Below the pieces are notes generated by a model. It saw only the letters and a program-made list of their open reading frames with translations. It ran no database searches and was not told the DNA's origin. Below, in pieces: positions 15,169 through 24,511 of a stretch of DNA of 64,000 nucleotides (the stretch's first letter is position 1; the number at the start of each line of letters is the position of its first letter). A program made the translations under genes and the position numbers. The stretch is from positions 2,170,001 to 2,234,000 of the forward strand of contig OZ244836.1 in the NCBI GenBank assembly GCA_965220645.1. The letters run 5' to 3'. The DNA comes from Aldehydirespirator sp965220645 (GTDB lineage: Bacteria; Actinomycetota; Acidimicrobiia; Acidimicrobiales; Aldehydirespiratoraceae).

Positions 15169-16781
15169 GTCCTAGCCGTAACGCTACAGCACTGAACGAG
15201 CGTTCGGTAGTCAATCTTGTGACAGCTCGTCTGCTCGACTACTTCGCACGGCGCACGGACTGGCAGCGGAGACTCTGGAACCCAGGCACGGTAACGGTGT
15301 TGCGCGAACTCTTGGAGTCTGTCGAGCTTCTAGAGAGCGGCCACCTTCGCTCTGCTGCCGTCCAGGACGTTGCGAGAATCGCCCAGCGAAGGGCGGGTCC
15401 AGACCTCGGGATGGGCGCTTCGGCAGTTCGTTCGGCGCTGCAAACGGCACTTGCCGGGCTTCAGCAGGATCCTGCAGACCTGGTAGCGAAGCATCAGCTC
15501 GACTTTCTCTTGGCGGCGGCCGAGACCGACTACCTCCAGAACTGGGGCGCAGCCAATCCAGACGATGTTGCTGCGTTCGGAGCGGAGTCGATTTCGCGAC
15601 TGCTCGCCGGGCACCTTCTGGACAAGGGGTTCAGTCCGCACCATCTGCACAGGTGGGCCTTGTGGCTGAGGACGAACAGGCAGCCGCAGACTCTTGCGGA
15701 TCTCTTTGACGAAGCGCATGCCGTAGCAGTTCGATCAACGCGCTCCTGGGAGGTCCTCGTTCCCTTTGTCGCGCTTGAGCGGCACGAACAACTGATGCCG
15801 TCGGAGTGGCTCGATCCGGAGCAAGTGACCATGTGGCTGTCGAAGCAGGCTCCCGAAGCGTCAGTGCGACAGGCTGGCGGCCTCCTTCTTGAGGTTGAGG
15901 CCCACGACCGCTGGTCAGCTGTCGAGCAGGTTGGCGACCTCATTGAGAGCTTGGCCGCTCGGGTGGCCGTTGGAGTGCCGGGAGTTCCCCGATTTCAACC
16001 GCATTCTGAGGCGTTCGTGGCGGGTACACCCACGGGGCTCTCGTTGACACGACCGCGCAGACAAGTCGACGTGCACTCGTTGAAGCGGCAGAACGCGCTC
16101 TTCGCAGTGGCCGAGCCAGCGCTAGGTGGCCGGCTCCAATCAGCGATCGACCTGGTAGCACCGCTTGAGACAGGCACGCCGGGGGCCGCAGTCGCCGGTG
16201 GCTGGGCTGCATTGGAGGCGGTGCTGGCACGCCCCGGCACCTCCAGTGTGCAAGCTGCGGCAGACCTTGCTGCACTCGTGGCATGCAGCTTTCCGCGCGC
16301 CGAGCTCACTCCGCTCGCCTATGCCCACCTCCAAGAGCATGATGATCAGTTGGCCGAGGCGCTGAGACAGGCCACTTCGAACCTCCAACGCTGCGCCATC
16401 CTGGGAACCGCCATCGAGGAGGAATCGACCTTGAGCTTCAGCCGACCATCGGATGCAGCAGCACTTGAGCGGGTCCGCGGCATCCTTGCGGCGCCGGGCG
16501 CCGTGTTGGCCCGTGTCTGTTCCTACGTGGAGGAGGCCATGCAGCGTCTGTACCGCCAGCGCAACATGGTCCTTCACGCGGGCAAGATCGACTCGGTTGC
16601 GATGCCTGCGGTGCTGCGTACTGCCCCGCCGCTGGTCGGAGCGGGACTTGACCGGTTGGTGCATGATGCGCTCGCTAAGGGCGAGAGCAATCCGCTGCGC
16701 CTCGTGGCCCGAGCGCGAACCGCTCTCGACACTTGCGGCAGGCAGGGAGGCACCAAGATCTGGGATCTTCTGGGACATTGA
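15165..16781 (+). CDS. Large protein with C-terminal HEPN-like domain
   Basis: 538 residues; ATG at 15165 with GAAGG five bases upstream. Mostly helical, without membrane segments. Near the C-terminus, YRQRNMVLHAGKIDS places R466 and H471 in the R-x4-H arrangement of HEPN ribonucleases, with the typical asparagine after the arginine. This is followed by LRTAPPLVGAGLDRLVHDAL, a helix commonly seen in HEPN-like domains of phage-defence and RNA-cleaving proteins. The N-terminal 400 residues are not recognised and may be a sensor. It lies directly downstream of an ADP-ribosylglycohydrolase and a possible coupled small ORF. Function as an RNase or defence effector is inference. Confidence 0.6.
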   Translation: MSPSRNATALNERSVVNLVTARLLDYFARRTDWQRRLWNPGTVTVLRELLESVELLESGHLRSAAVQDVARIAQRRAGPDLGMGASAVRSALQTALAGLQQDPADLVAKHQLDFLLAAAETDYLQNWGAANPDDVAAFGAESISRLLAGHLLDKGFSPHHLHRWALWLRTNRQPQTLADLFDEAHAVAVRSTRSWEVLVPFVALERHEQLMPSEWLDPEQVTMWLSKQAPEASVRQAGGLLLEVEAHDRWSAVEQVGDLIESLAARVAVGVPGVPRFQPHSEAFVAGTPTGLSLTRPRRQVDVHSLKRQNALFAVAEPALGGRLQSAIDLVAPLETGTPGAAVAGGWAALEAVLARPGTSSVQAAADLAALVACSFPRAELTPLAYAHLQEHDDQLAEALRQATSNLQRCAILGTAIEEESTLSFSRPSDAAALERVRGILAAPGAVLARVCSYVEEAMQRLYRQRNMVLHAGKIDSVAMPAVLRTAPPLVGAGLDRLVHDALAKGESNPLRLVARARTALDTCGRQGGTKIWDLLGH

Positions 16782-16851
16782 CCTGTGAGATGGACTTCCT
16801 AAGGGCGTAACCTTCGCATCCCAACGGACCGCGTCTGAACCTCACCGGGTT

Positions 16852-17459
16852 TCACGCAGGCTGTTTGGTTTGAGTCTCAGCCCGGTGGTCTGAGTGTTGT
16901 TGACGGTAGTGGAGGTCTTCGGCTTCGGCTGGCGGGACGCGGCCGGCGTTGTGGTGGTGCAGGCGCCGGTTGTTGAACCAGTCGATCCATTCCAGGGTGG
17001 CCAGCTCGAGGTCGTCGAGGCCCCGCCAGGGGCCGCGGTGGCGCACGAGCTCGGTCTTGTAGAGCCCGATGATCGTCTCGGCCAGGGCGTTGTCGTAGCT
17101 GTCGCCTCGGGACCCCACCGACGCGACGGCGGCGTTGGCGGCGAGGCGCTCGCTGTAGCGGATGGACAGATATTGGCCGACTTCAAGATCTCATTGGCCC
17201 GGCGCAGCTCCCGATTCTCGCGCTCGAGACCCTTGAGCCGCTCACGCTCATCGCTGGTCAACCCCGGCCGCCGGCCAGAGTCGACCTCCATTCGGCGCAC
17301 CCACAGCCGCACCGTCTCCGGCGTCGGGCCCAGCTTCTCGGCCACCGAGGAGATCGCCTCCCACTGCGAACCGCAATGCCGCTGGGCCTCAAAGACCATC
17401 CGCACCGCACGCTCACGCATCTCATCCGGGTACTTCCCCCGGCGTCGCTGCTCTGTCAT
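16852..17459 (-). pseudogene. IS3-family transposase remnant with internal deletion
   Basis: OrfA begins at ATG 17459 (MTEQRRRGKYPDEMRERAVR, helix-turn-helix) and runs through ENRELRRANEILKSA, the leucine-zipper end. At about 17170 the sequence jumps in another frame to the final part of OrfB (IRYSERLAANAAVASVGSRG, then YDNALAETIIGLYKTEL), which carries the last glutamate of the DDE triad, ending at 16852. Most of OrfB, including both catalytic aspartates, is missing, so the element cannot transpose itself. I could not find clear terminal inverted repeats. Confidence 0.85.
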
Positions 17460-17499
17460 GGCTCCATCTGTGATGATCCACCAGCGGCCTGACCGGCCG

Positions 17500-17690
17500 T
17501 GTTTGGTTGGGACCGGTGTCGTGTCGCCTGACTCGTGGCTCCATTGGCTACTTGCCTTCGATAGGACTTGTCGGCGACACGCACCGGACCCGGCCGATCC
17601 CGGAGCCCGCTGACTTGATCAGGAGCTTGACCGCCGCCGCATCACGACTGCGAGGGCGTGTCCCGTCACAGATCTGTCGCAGCCCCGAGA
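17500..17690 (+). ncRNA. Candidate bridge RNA of the IS110 element
   Basis: A 15-pair stem with one bulged base is formed by 17513-17528 and 17573-17587 (GGTGTCGTGTCGCC against GGCGACACGCACC). It encloses a 44-base internal loop and extends, after an A-A mismatch, by three further G-C pairs (17509-17511 with 17589-17591). A second hairpin has arms 17648-17653 CTGCGA and 17677-17682 TCGCAG. Two stem-loops with large loops in the left non-coding end of an IS110-group element is the arrangement of bridge (seek) RNAs, whose loops pair with target and donor DNA. The RNA itself is inferred. Confidence 0.55.
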
Positions 17691-17732
17691 TCGACCGGAC
17701 CCGCAACGCCACCCGATCAAGGAGACAGCCTC

Positions 17733-18776
17733 ATGCCCATCCTCGCCGACACCGTTGACATCGTCATCGGCGTCGACCCGCACAAGCACAACCACACGGC
17801 GGCCGTCGTCGCCGCCGACACCGGCAAGCACCATGGCAGCTTCACGGCCGCCTCGGACCCAGATGGGTTCGCTGAACTGGTCGCCTTCGCCGATGAGCAT
17901 CCGGGAACCCGGTGCTGGGTGATCGAAGGCTGCGGCAGCTGGGGCCGTGGTCTGGCGACCTGGCTCCTCGCCAGCGGCGAACAGGTCCGCGAGATCGACA
18001 GCCCGATCCGCCCCGCTCGGCGGATGGGCAAGAAGACCGACGCCCTCGACGCTGTGCGCGTGGCCCGAGAAGCTATCGGCCGCGAAGACCTGGCCACACC
18101 ACGCGACACCGGCGATCGAGACGCTCTCGCAGCCCTGCTCGTCGCTCGACGCTCGGCCGTGGAGATGACCGGCGACACCGAACGCCAGCTCGTCTCCCTC
18201 GCCGCCACCTGCCCCGAGCCCCTCGCCGTTCGACTCCGAGGCAAGACCACCGCTCAAATCGTCGACACGTGCATCCGCTGGCGACCCGCTGGCGGAACCT
18301 CGATCACCGGTGTCGCCGAGGCCATGCGATCCCTTGCCCGCCGGATCCGTGCCCTCCGGGCCGAGGCAGAAGGCCACCAACAACGCATCGAGGACCTCGT
18401 CAAGCAATGGCGACCCGACCTCCTCGAACTCGTCGGAGTCGGCCCCATCGTCGCCGCGACAGCCCTCGTGGTCTGGTCCCACCCCGGCCGCATCCACAGC
18501 GAGGCAGCGTTCGCCATGCTCGCAGGCGTCGCCCCCATCCCCGCATCATCGGGCATGACCAACCGGCACCGCCTCAACCGGCGAGGAGACCGTCACCTCA
18601 ACTGCGCCATCCACATCGTCGCGCTCCAACGCCAACGACGCGACACCGTCACGAAGGCCTACTTCGAGCGCCGCAGATCCGAGGGCAAGACCGACCGTGA
18701 GATCCGCCGATGCCTCAAGCGCTACATCGCACGAGAGCTCTACCGCGTCCTCGAATCAGGACTTGACAAACAATAG
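17733..18776 (+). CDS. IS110-family DEDD transposase
   Basis: 347 residues; the ATG at 17733 follows GGAG at 17721. The N-terminal RuvC-like domain shows DTVDIVIGVDPHKHNHTAAV, the glutamate in CWVIEGCGSWGRGLA, and KKTDALDAVRVA with the last aspartates (DEDD set). The C-terminal transposase-20 domain has LVGVGPIVAATALV, then ASSGMTNRHRLNRRGDRHLN with the conserved serine. All parts appear intact, so the element may be active. It works with a structured RNA encoded at its left end and recombines DNA without DDE chemistry. Confidence 0.92.
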   Translation: MPILADTVDIVIGVDPHKHNHTAAVVAADTGKHHGSFTAASDPDGFAELVAFADEHPGTRCWVIEGCGSWGRGLATWLLASGEQVREIDSPIRPARRMGKKTDALDAVRVAREAIGREDLATPRDTGDRDALAALLVARRSAVEMTGDTERQLVSLAATCPEPLAVRLRGKTTAQIVDTCIRWRPAGGTSITGVAEAMRSLARRIRALRAEAEGHQQRIEDLVKQWRPDLLELVGVGPIVAATALVVWSHPGRIHSEAAFAMLAGVAPIPASSGMTNRHRLNRRGDRHLNCAIHIVALQRQRRDTVTKAYFERRRSEGKTDREIRRCLKRYIARELYRVLESGLDKQ

Positions 18777-18833
18777 GAGCGTCCTCTCAAGGGTCGGAGC
18801 CTGCGCAATACCCGGTGAGGTTCACTTGCCTCC

Positions 18834-19331
18834 ATGGCGATCAGTTGGCTCGCGCGCTTGTATGCGGCGCTCGACCATCCGGACATGTCGCAGTGGAAGG
18901 GCGGCGTGCGTGCGGAGTGGAGGTTCCCCGACCGGGCCCTCCGACTAGAGGCGACCATCGATGCCGTCACCGAGGACGGCAATCTGGTGATGGTGGGGCC
19001 GGCCACGGAAGCCGCCGACACCAAAGCCGCCTATGCAGCGGTCGTGTTCGCTTGCTGGAAGCGTCGGATCCCCGGGACGGTCCTTCTCGTGGATCCTTCA
19101 CGCCGAACGGTGCGTACTCGATCAATGTCAGAATTCCTCGATGACGGGGTCCGAATCGCCGAGTCGGCTGCCCGGGCGGTCATCGCAGCATCATCTGGGA
19201 CACTGTCGGGTCTCAGCAGAACCCCGTCGTACTTCAACTGTCGCAACTGCCCCGGATTGGGCGTGTGCAGTGAGGGGCAAGACTGGTTGAAGCAACCACT
19301 AACCGTGCGCGGCGGCATACGAGTCTCGTAG
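18834..19331 (+). CDS. Nuclease-like protein with cysteine cluster, possibly truncated Cas4/RecB-type
   Basis: 165 codons. The C-terminus TPSYFNCRNCPGLGVCSEG has the C-x2-C-x5-C spacing of the iron-sulfur clusters that close Cas4/AddB/Dna2-type PD-(D/E)XK nucleases. LRLEATIDAVTEDGNLVMVG resembles the G-x-x-D-x-(E)xK core, but the lysine and following carboxylate are not where expected (VGPATEAADTK). It starts 57 bases after the IS110 transposase, so the N-terminal part may have been cut off by that insertion. Catalytic activity is doubtful. Confidence 0.4.
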   Translation: MAISWLARLYAALDHPDMSQWKGGVRAEWRFPDRALRLEATIDAVTEDGNLVMVGPATEAADTKAAYAAVVFACWKRRIPGTVLLVDPSRRTVRTRSMSEFLDDGVRIAESAARAVIAASSGTLSGLSRTPSYFNCRNCPGLGVCSEGQDWLKQPLTVRGGIRVS

Positions 19332-19484
19332 CAGGTCTGGCACGCAGGGCGAGTTGATTCACCCACAGGTTGAGGGCGGTCCAGAGCAGGGTGGGATCTG
19401 GCTGGCGTGGGCCGCCAGCATTCCGTAGGTCTAATGTCGGCGGAGGGTCGGGCAGCGTCACCGGGTTGACCAGGGGGAGCGAGA

Positions 19485-20179
19485 ATGGCTGTGAAGAAGT
19501 ACGCGGTCTTGCTTGATTCCGATCACGCCGTCACACAGGGTGAGCGCGACGACAACGTGGGGCGGCTGGTTGAGAGTGCTGACGGAGTCGCGGGGCTGGT
19601 CGGGTTGACGGTCAGCAGTCTGAACGAATCGTTGACGGGCCCTGCGGAGACCATTGCCGTGGTGCAGGCTTGGATCGATGACTCCACTGGTGCCGATGCG
19701 GGGGCGGTTCTTGGTCGGCTGACCGGCTCAGTCGACGCGACAGTGTCGAGCTGGCGGGTTGAGGAGATCGTGTTTCTGGCGCCGGTTGATCGCAGGGTGT
19801 CGGGGGAGCATTCGCGGCTCAACCTGTTTGGGACGGCCGCCAAGCGGGAGGACTTCACCACTGAGGGGTTCTTCGACTACTGGAAGACGGTGCACGCACC
19901 GATCTCGGCGTCGATTCCGGGGTGCTCCGGCTATGTCGTGTCCCGGGTTCGCGAGACGGTGAGCATGCCGGTGGAGCGCACCGTCGATGCGTTCATCGAG
20001 CTTTGGTACCCGAGCCGCGACGACCAAGCCAGTGCCAACGAGCATCCACTTGCCGCCAAGGCCTGGGAGGACGTCCCCAACTACGCGCGCACCGACGGCC
20101 AGTTCTGGCTGACCTACGAGCATGTGGTCATCGAACCGCCTGACACCGGCCCGGGCATGTTCGACTCCAACGACGGCTG

Positions 20180-20180
<1 letters not shown>
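19485..20180 (+). CDS. EthD-domain protein
   Basis: 231 residues with GGGGGAG site just before the ATG at 19485. The second half contains FTTEGFFDYWKTVHAPISAS, IPGCSGYVVSRV and WEDVPNYARTDGQFWLTYEH, matching the ferredoxin-like EthD fold (YW...HAP...PG...Y). EthD proteins accompany ether or polyketide catabolism and cyclisation; the exact role is usually unknown. The first half (KKYAVLLDSDHAVTQGERDD) is a second, more divergent alpha/beta-barrel-like copy. The stop overlaps the next start (TGATG at 20178), so it is co-translated with the aminotransferase. Confidence 0.75.
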
Positions 20181-21349
<1,169 letters not shown>

Positions 21350-21374
21350 GCCCCGACGTGGAAGGGAACCGGCC

Positions 21375-21523
21375 GTGAGACGACTCGAAGGCCTGTCCGC
21401 GCTGATCACCGGGGGAGCCAGCGGCGTCGGGCGGGGGTGGCCGCGTCGACCGGCGATGCCCACTACGGCGTCTCCAAGGCCGGCATCATCAGCCTCGTCA
21501 AGCCACCAACGTCTTCCCAGTAG
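21375..21523 (+). pseudogene. Deleted short-chain dehydrogenase remnant
   Basis: GTG at 21375 begins RRLEGLSALITGGASGVGRG, the NAD(P)-binding N-terminus of an SDR. It is then joined directly, with a change of frame, to SGDAHYGVSKAGIISLVK-like codons at about 21445-21510 (VAASTGDAHYGVSKAGIISL), which carry the Y-x3-K active site. About 130 residues between the two are missing and the C-terminal part is absent. It follows the aminotransferase by 25 bases and was probably the third gene of that operon. Confidence 0.75.
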
Positions 21524-21672
21524 CCGACGAACTCCAGTAGAGGCGATGCTTCGACCTCCTGGATGACGAAACGCAACGGCGTGCTAGTGTTCGGGCACTG
21601 CTCCCCGCCTTCCTGGTCATGCCGGGAATGGCGGGGCCTATTCGTTTGTGGAGGAGGAGGGGATGAGAAGCG

Positions 21673-22125
21673 ATGACGATTGAAATGCCGGGCGTCGATC
21701 CAGACCGGATGGTTGTCCTGTCGCTCAAGCCCCGATTCGCAGAAGCCATTCTCGCCGGCGCCAAGACCGTCGAGTTGCGCCGTACGGAACCGAAGATCGT
21801 GGTCCCTACGCGAGCACTCCTGTATGCGGCGTCCCCAGTGCGGGCACTCCTAGGCACATGCATCATCACCAGTGTCAGATCCACCGACCTAGCGGCCCTG
21901 TGGCGGGCGTACGGCTCCGATGCGGCATTGTCCCACGAAGAGTTCCTGCGGTACTTCGACGGCGTGGATGTGGGAACTGCTCTGACACTGACAGAGCCAC
22001 GGCGATTCAGCCGGAGGGTCCCACTGCAGGACATGCGGGCGAAGCCAAAGAGCTTCCGTCCCCCGCAGCGCTTCGCCTACGTCGACGCCAAGACGGGCGA
22101 CCGACTCATACGCATGGCCGCCTAG
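21673..22125 (+). CDS. ASCH/PUA-like domain protein
   Basis: 150 residues, strong site GGAGGAGGAGGGG upstream of the ATG at 21673. The core VVLSLKPRFAEAILAGAKTV and ELRRTEPKI is the ASCH motif (LSLKP..A..I..G.KT.E.R), an RNA-binding beta-barrel fold related to PUA. Proteins like this may bind RNA or act as regulators or nucleoside-modification enzymes. The preceding 80 bases contain a hairpin (CCCCGCC...GGCGGGG, 21604-21637) that may be the terminator of the upstream genes. A truncated close homologue lies at 61884. Confidence 0.78.
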   Translation: MTIEMPGVDPDRMVVLSLKPRFAEAILAGAKTVELRRTEPKIVVPTRALLYAASPVRALLGTCIITSVRSTDLAALWRAYGSDAALSHEEFLRYFDGVDVGTALTLTEPRRFSRRVPLQDMRAKPKSFRPPQRFAYVDAKTGDRLIRMAA

Positions 22126-22166
22126 TTCGAGCAACACCGGCGTCGAGGGCGACCTGGTTCTGAGCG

Positions 22167-22212
22167 GTGTTTCAGAACATAGGTTGTTTCACAACACTTG
22201 AAACACTATCAT
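22167..22212 (+). promoter_or_regulatory. Promoter with overlapping inverted repeats before the AbiEi-like gene
   Basis: -35 TTGTTT (22184-22189), 17-base spacer and -10 TATCAT (22207-22212). Perfect 8-base arms GTGTTTCA (22167-22174) and TGAAACAC (22199-22206) bracket it, and the dyad GTTGTTTCACAAC (22183-22195) lies over the -35. AbiEi antitoxins are known to repress their own operons by binding inverted repeats, which fits this arrangement. Confidence 0.6.
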
Positions 22213-22248
22213 CACTGGATCACAACTAGTGAGCCAAGGGTTTCTTCA

Positions 22249-23325
22249 ATGCCACGCAACCTCCCTCCTCGTGAGATCGACGTAGTTCGCCGGGTCGAAC
22301 AGCTCCTCGCTGAGCGTCTCCCCGCGGGCTGGTCGCTGCGCCCCAGACGCTACGTGCCTGTTGGACGCGCCCGACTCGACCTGCTCTTGGAGATCGGTGC
22401 TCCGAGTGGCGCGAACACCGTTCTGGCAGTGGAAGCAAAGCGCAGGATGGAGCCCCGCAATGTGGGCTGGGTTGCCCAGCAGGTCATGATGATGGCCAGT
22501 CACACAGATCCGGCAGCGGTCCCCGTAGTGGCTTCGTCCTATCTGTCGCCGCGTTCACGGGAGTTGCTCGAGGGCCTCGGGGTCGGGTACATGGACATCA
22601 CGGGAAACGTCCGGATCGAAGTGTCCGAACCCGGGCTCTTTGTTTCGACGTCGGGTGCCGACCGGGATCCGTGGCCCCAAGACGACGAGTTGCAGTCCCT
22701 TCGGGGTCGCGGCGCGGCGCGGGCGGTCAGGGCGATCGTGGACAGCGCGCCCCCGTTCGGTGTCAGGGAGCTTGCCGCATCAGCCGACGCTTCTGCGGCG
22801 ACGCTGTCGCGCGTGCTGGAGCTGTTGGAGCGCGAGGGGATCATCGAGCGCTCTCGTCGGGGACCGGTGTTGGGCGTGGACTGGCAGGCTGCCCTCCGAA
22901 GGTGGGCCCAGGACTACGAGCAAACAGCCTCGAATACTGCGGTGACCTACCTCGAACCTCGCGGCCTTGCGGCGTTGGAGAACTCGCTCGCACGGACTCG
23001 GCTCCGTTGCGCCGCGACGGGGGCGTTCGCGGCGCAACGCTTCGATCCGATTGCGCCGGCCAGGACTGCTGCGCTCTACGTGGAGGATGCGAATGAGGCC
23101 GCAGATCGGCTGGGACTGCGCGAGGCCGACGCCGGTGCCAACGTCGTACTGCTGGAGCCCTTCGATCCTGTGGTGTTCGACCGGAACGTCACTCGCGACG
23201 GTCTGCGATGCGTGGCTCCCAGCCAGCTGGCCGTGGATCTGTTGACGGGACCGGGCCGGGAACCACCCCAGGGCGAAGAACTGCTCCGGTGGATGCAGGA
23301 CAACGAAGATGCCTGGCGAGCCTGA
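22249..23325 (+). CDS. AbiEi-family antitoxin / transcriptional regulator with nuclease-like N-terminus
   Basis: 358 residues from ATG 22249. The N-terminal segment ARLDLLLEIGA...TVLAVEAKRR has the D...E-x-K layout of the PD-(D/E)XK fold. This is followed by YMDITGNVRIEVSEPGLFVS and a winged helix at residues about 165-215 (GVRELAASADASAATLSRVL, LERE). This architecture belongs to the AbiEi-like regulators that precede AbiEii-type nucleotidyltransferase toxins (type IV toxin-antitoxin or phage-abortive systems). The next gene starts within its last 17 bases. Here the partner is truncated, leaving the regulator as an orphan. Confidence 0.75.
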   Translation: MPRNLPPREIDVVRRVEQLLAERLPAGWSLRPRRYVPVGRARLDLLLEIGAPSGANTVLAVEAKRRMEPRNVGWVAQQVMMMASHTDPAAVPVVASSYLSPRSRELLEGLGVGYMDITGNVRIEVSEPGLFVSTSGADRDPWPQDDELQSLRGRGAARAVRAIVDSAPPFGVRELAASADASAATLSRVLELLEREGIIERSRRGPVLGVDWQAALRRWAQDYEQTASNTAVTYLEPRGLAALENSLARTRLRCAATGAFAAQRFDPIAPARTAALYVEDANEAADRLGLREADAGANVVLLEPFDPVVFDRNVTRDGLRCVAPSQLAVDLLTGPGREPPQGEELLRWMQDNEDAWRA

Positions 23326-23536
23326 ACATCTATACGTCCGCGCCCGCCGCGCCCTGCTGGACGCGGCCGACGCTCTCGAACCGCATCTGGACGCAGTCGT
23401 GCTCGTAGGCGCGCTGGCCGTCTACCTTCACGCCGGCGAGGCCGACCTGCTCGACGCTGGAGCGCCGCGAACCGGCGACTTCTCAGCCGAGAGCGAAGCC
23501 TTCGTCGTCGGGGGGTGTTCGCTCGACGATCTCCTC
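23309..23536 (+). pseudogene. Truncated AbiEii-like nucleotidyltransferase
   Basis: ATG at 23309 overlaps the regulator gene by 17 bases. The first 50 codons (VRARRALLDAADALEPHLDA, VVLVGALAVYLHAGEADL) are the N-terminus of a nucleotidyltransferase: the V-x-V-G-A-x-A-V-Y motif precedes the catalytic DxD strand, which is not reached. From about 23460 the frame runs antisense into the end of the N-acetyltransferase gene and stops at 23536. The recombination point therefore lies near 23460-23480. Confidence 0.7.
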
Positions 23537-24331
23537 TGAGAGACCGAACGTCTCCACCAGTTCCTTGTTGCGCGTCTCCGCATCGAGCTCGGCCACCTCG
23601 ACCGTGGGGCCCTCGCTGATCGCGATCAGCGCGCCGCGGCCGATGGTGCGGACCCCGCCGGGGACGCTCCTGCGGATGTAGAGCGCTTCGTTGAACAGGC
23701 TGCTGCCCCGACTCACGTCGGAGCGGTGCGACCAGAACTCGAACGAGCGGCTCTCGCCGACGCCGGGGCCGTCGAGTCTCATGACGATCTCATCGCGGCC
23801 GTGGCCAGGCAGCCAGTGAACCTGCCACGTGTCGTCGACCCATTCGATCTGGGTGTCGTTGAGCGGGAAGTCCGTGGAGGAGTCCTCTCCCTCGACGAGC
23901 GAGATCGGGACGTGGTTGAGGATGGAGCTGTCGACCAGCAGTGTCTGACCCTCGATGAACACCGCAGTCGTGCCGTGATTGGGTTCCTCGATGGCAACCG
24001 GCATGATCATGTTCCCCGACACCCGGTGGGCGTCGAAGCCGAGCCCGTCCAGCAGCGCCCACAGCCCGTTGCTGCTCGGCCAGCAGGTGCCCCCGGTGCC
24101 GTGGGTGACGAAATTCTGGAGGAACTCGGAAGCTTCGATGCCCGGCAGCGGCCCGCTGCGATTCTCGCCCAGGTACACGCGCTTCTGCACGTTGTCGAAC
24201 GACACGGACCCGCACCACGCGTTGTAGACGGTCCTCAAGCCTTCGATATCGAGCTCCGGTCGATCCGAGAGGCCGAACTTCTCGAGCACCTGGTCGATCA
24301 GGTCCGGCTGAACAGCGTCGGTCATAGACAT
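23483..24331 (-). CDS. Arylamine N-acetyltransferase
   Basis: 282 residues; ATG at 24331 with AAGGGGG eight bases upstream. The catalytic cysteine is in HGTGGTCWPSSNGLWALLDG, the histidine in PNHGTTAVFIEG and the aspartate follows in TLLVDSSI, giving the Cys-His-Asp triad of NAT enzymes. They transfer acetyl or other acyl groups from CoA to arylamines; some are biosynthetic amide synthases. Its promoter faces that of the Rieske dioxygenase genes across 180 bases, so the two may be co-regulated in aromatic amine metabolism. Confidence 0.88.
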   Translation of the reverse strand: MSMTDAVQPDLIDQVLEKFGLSDRPELDIEGLRTVYNAWCGSVSFDNVQKRVYLGENRSGPLPGIEASEFLQNFVTHGTGGTCWPSSNGLWALLDGLGFDAHRVSGNMIMPVAIEEPNHGTTAVFIEGQTLLVDSSILNHVPISLVEGEDSSTDFPLNDTQIEWVDDTWQVHWLPGHGRDEIVMRLDGPGVGESRSFEFWSHRSDVSRGSSLFNEALYIRRSVPGGVRTIGRGALIAISEGPTVEVAELDAETRNKELVETFGLSEEIVERTPPDDEGFALG

Positions 24332-24412
24332 CTTGATTCCCCCTTGTCTCGGGCCGAGGCCCGTTCGCGATTGCTCGCAGCCCAGGCAATGTTGGCCGCA
24401 CCCGGGATCGTT

Positions 24413-24430
24413 GTCAACCAAGCCGTTGAC
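24413..24430. promoter_or_regulatory. Inverted repeat between divergent NAT and dioxygenase genes
   Basis: GTCAAC (24413-24418) and GTTGAC (24425-24430) form a 6-base dyad with a 6-base spacer, followed by TTGATATTCAG. It lies 82 bases before both starts and could be an operator; no regulator gene is in the neighbourhood. Confidence 0.3.
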
Positions 24431-24511
24431 CTTGATATTCAGCGTTTGACGAGGTCGAGACCTCTTGGCAGACTGGCCCAATGGGCGCAGCCTCGGAGGT
24501 GAGAGGGGCGC

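Larger units (their letters stand above)
17460..18800 (+). mobile_element. IS110-family insertion sequence (approximate limits)
   Basis: Contains a full-length DEDD transposase gene (17733-18776) preceded by a non-coding, structured left end of about 200-270 bases. IS110 elements have no long terminal inverted repeats and leave no obvious target duplication, so the exact ends cannot be fixed by eye. The left edge must lie between the IS3 remnant start at 17459 and the hairpin at 17509, and the right edge between 18777 and 18834. Confidence 0.75.

Noticed and set aside
19332..19484. Minus-strand AAHASQIPP-like scrap suggesting a PIG-L deacetylase end
   Set aside because: Only about ten residues with a stop upstream; not supportable.
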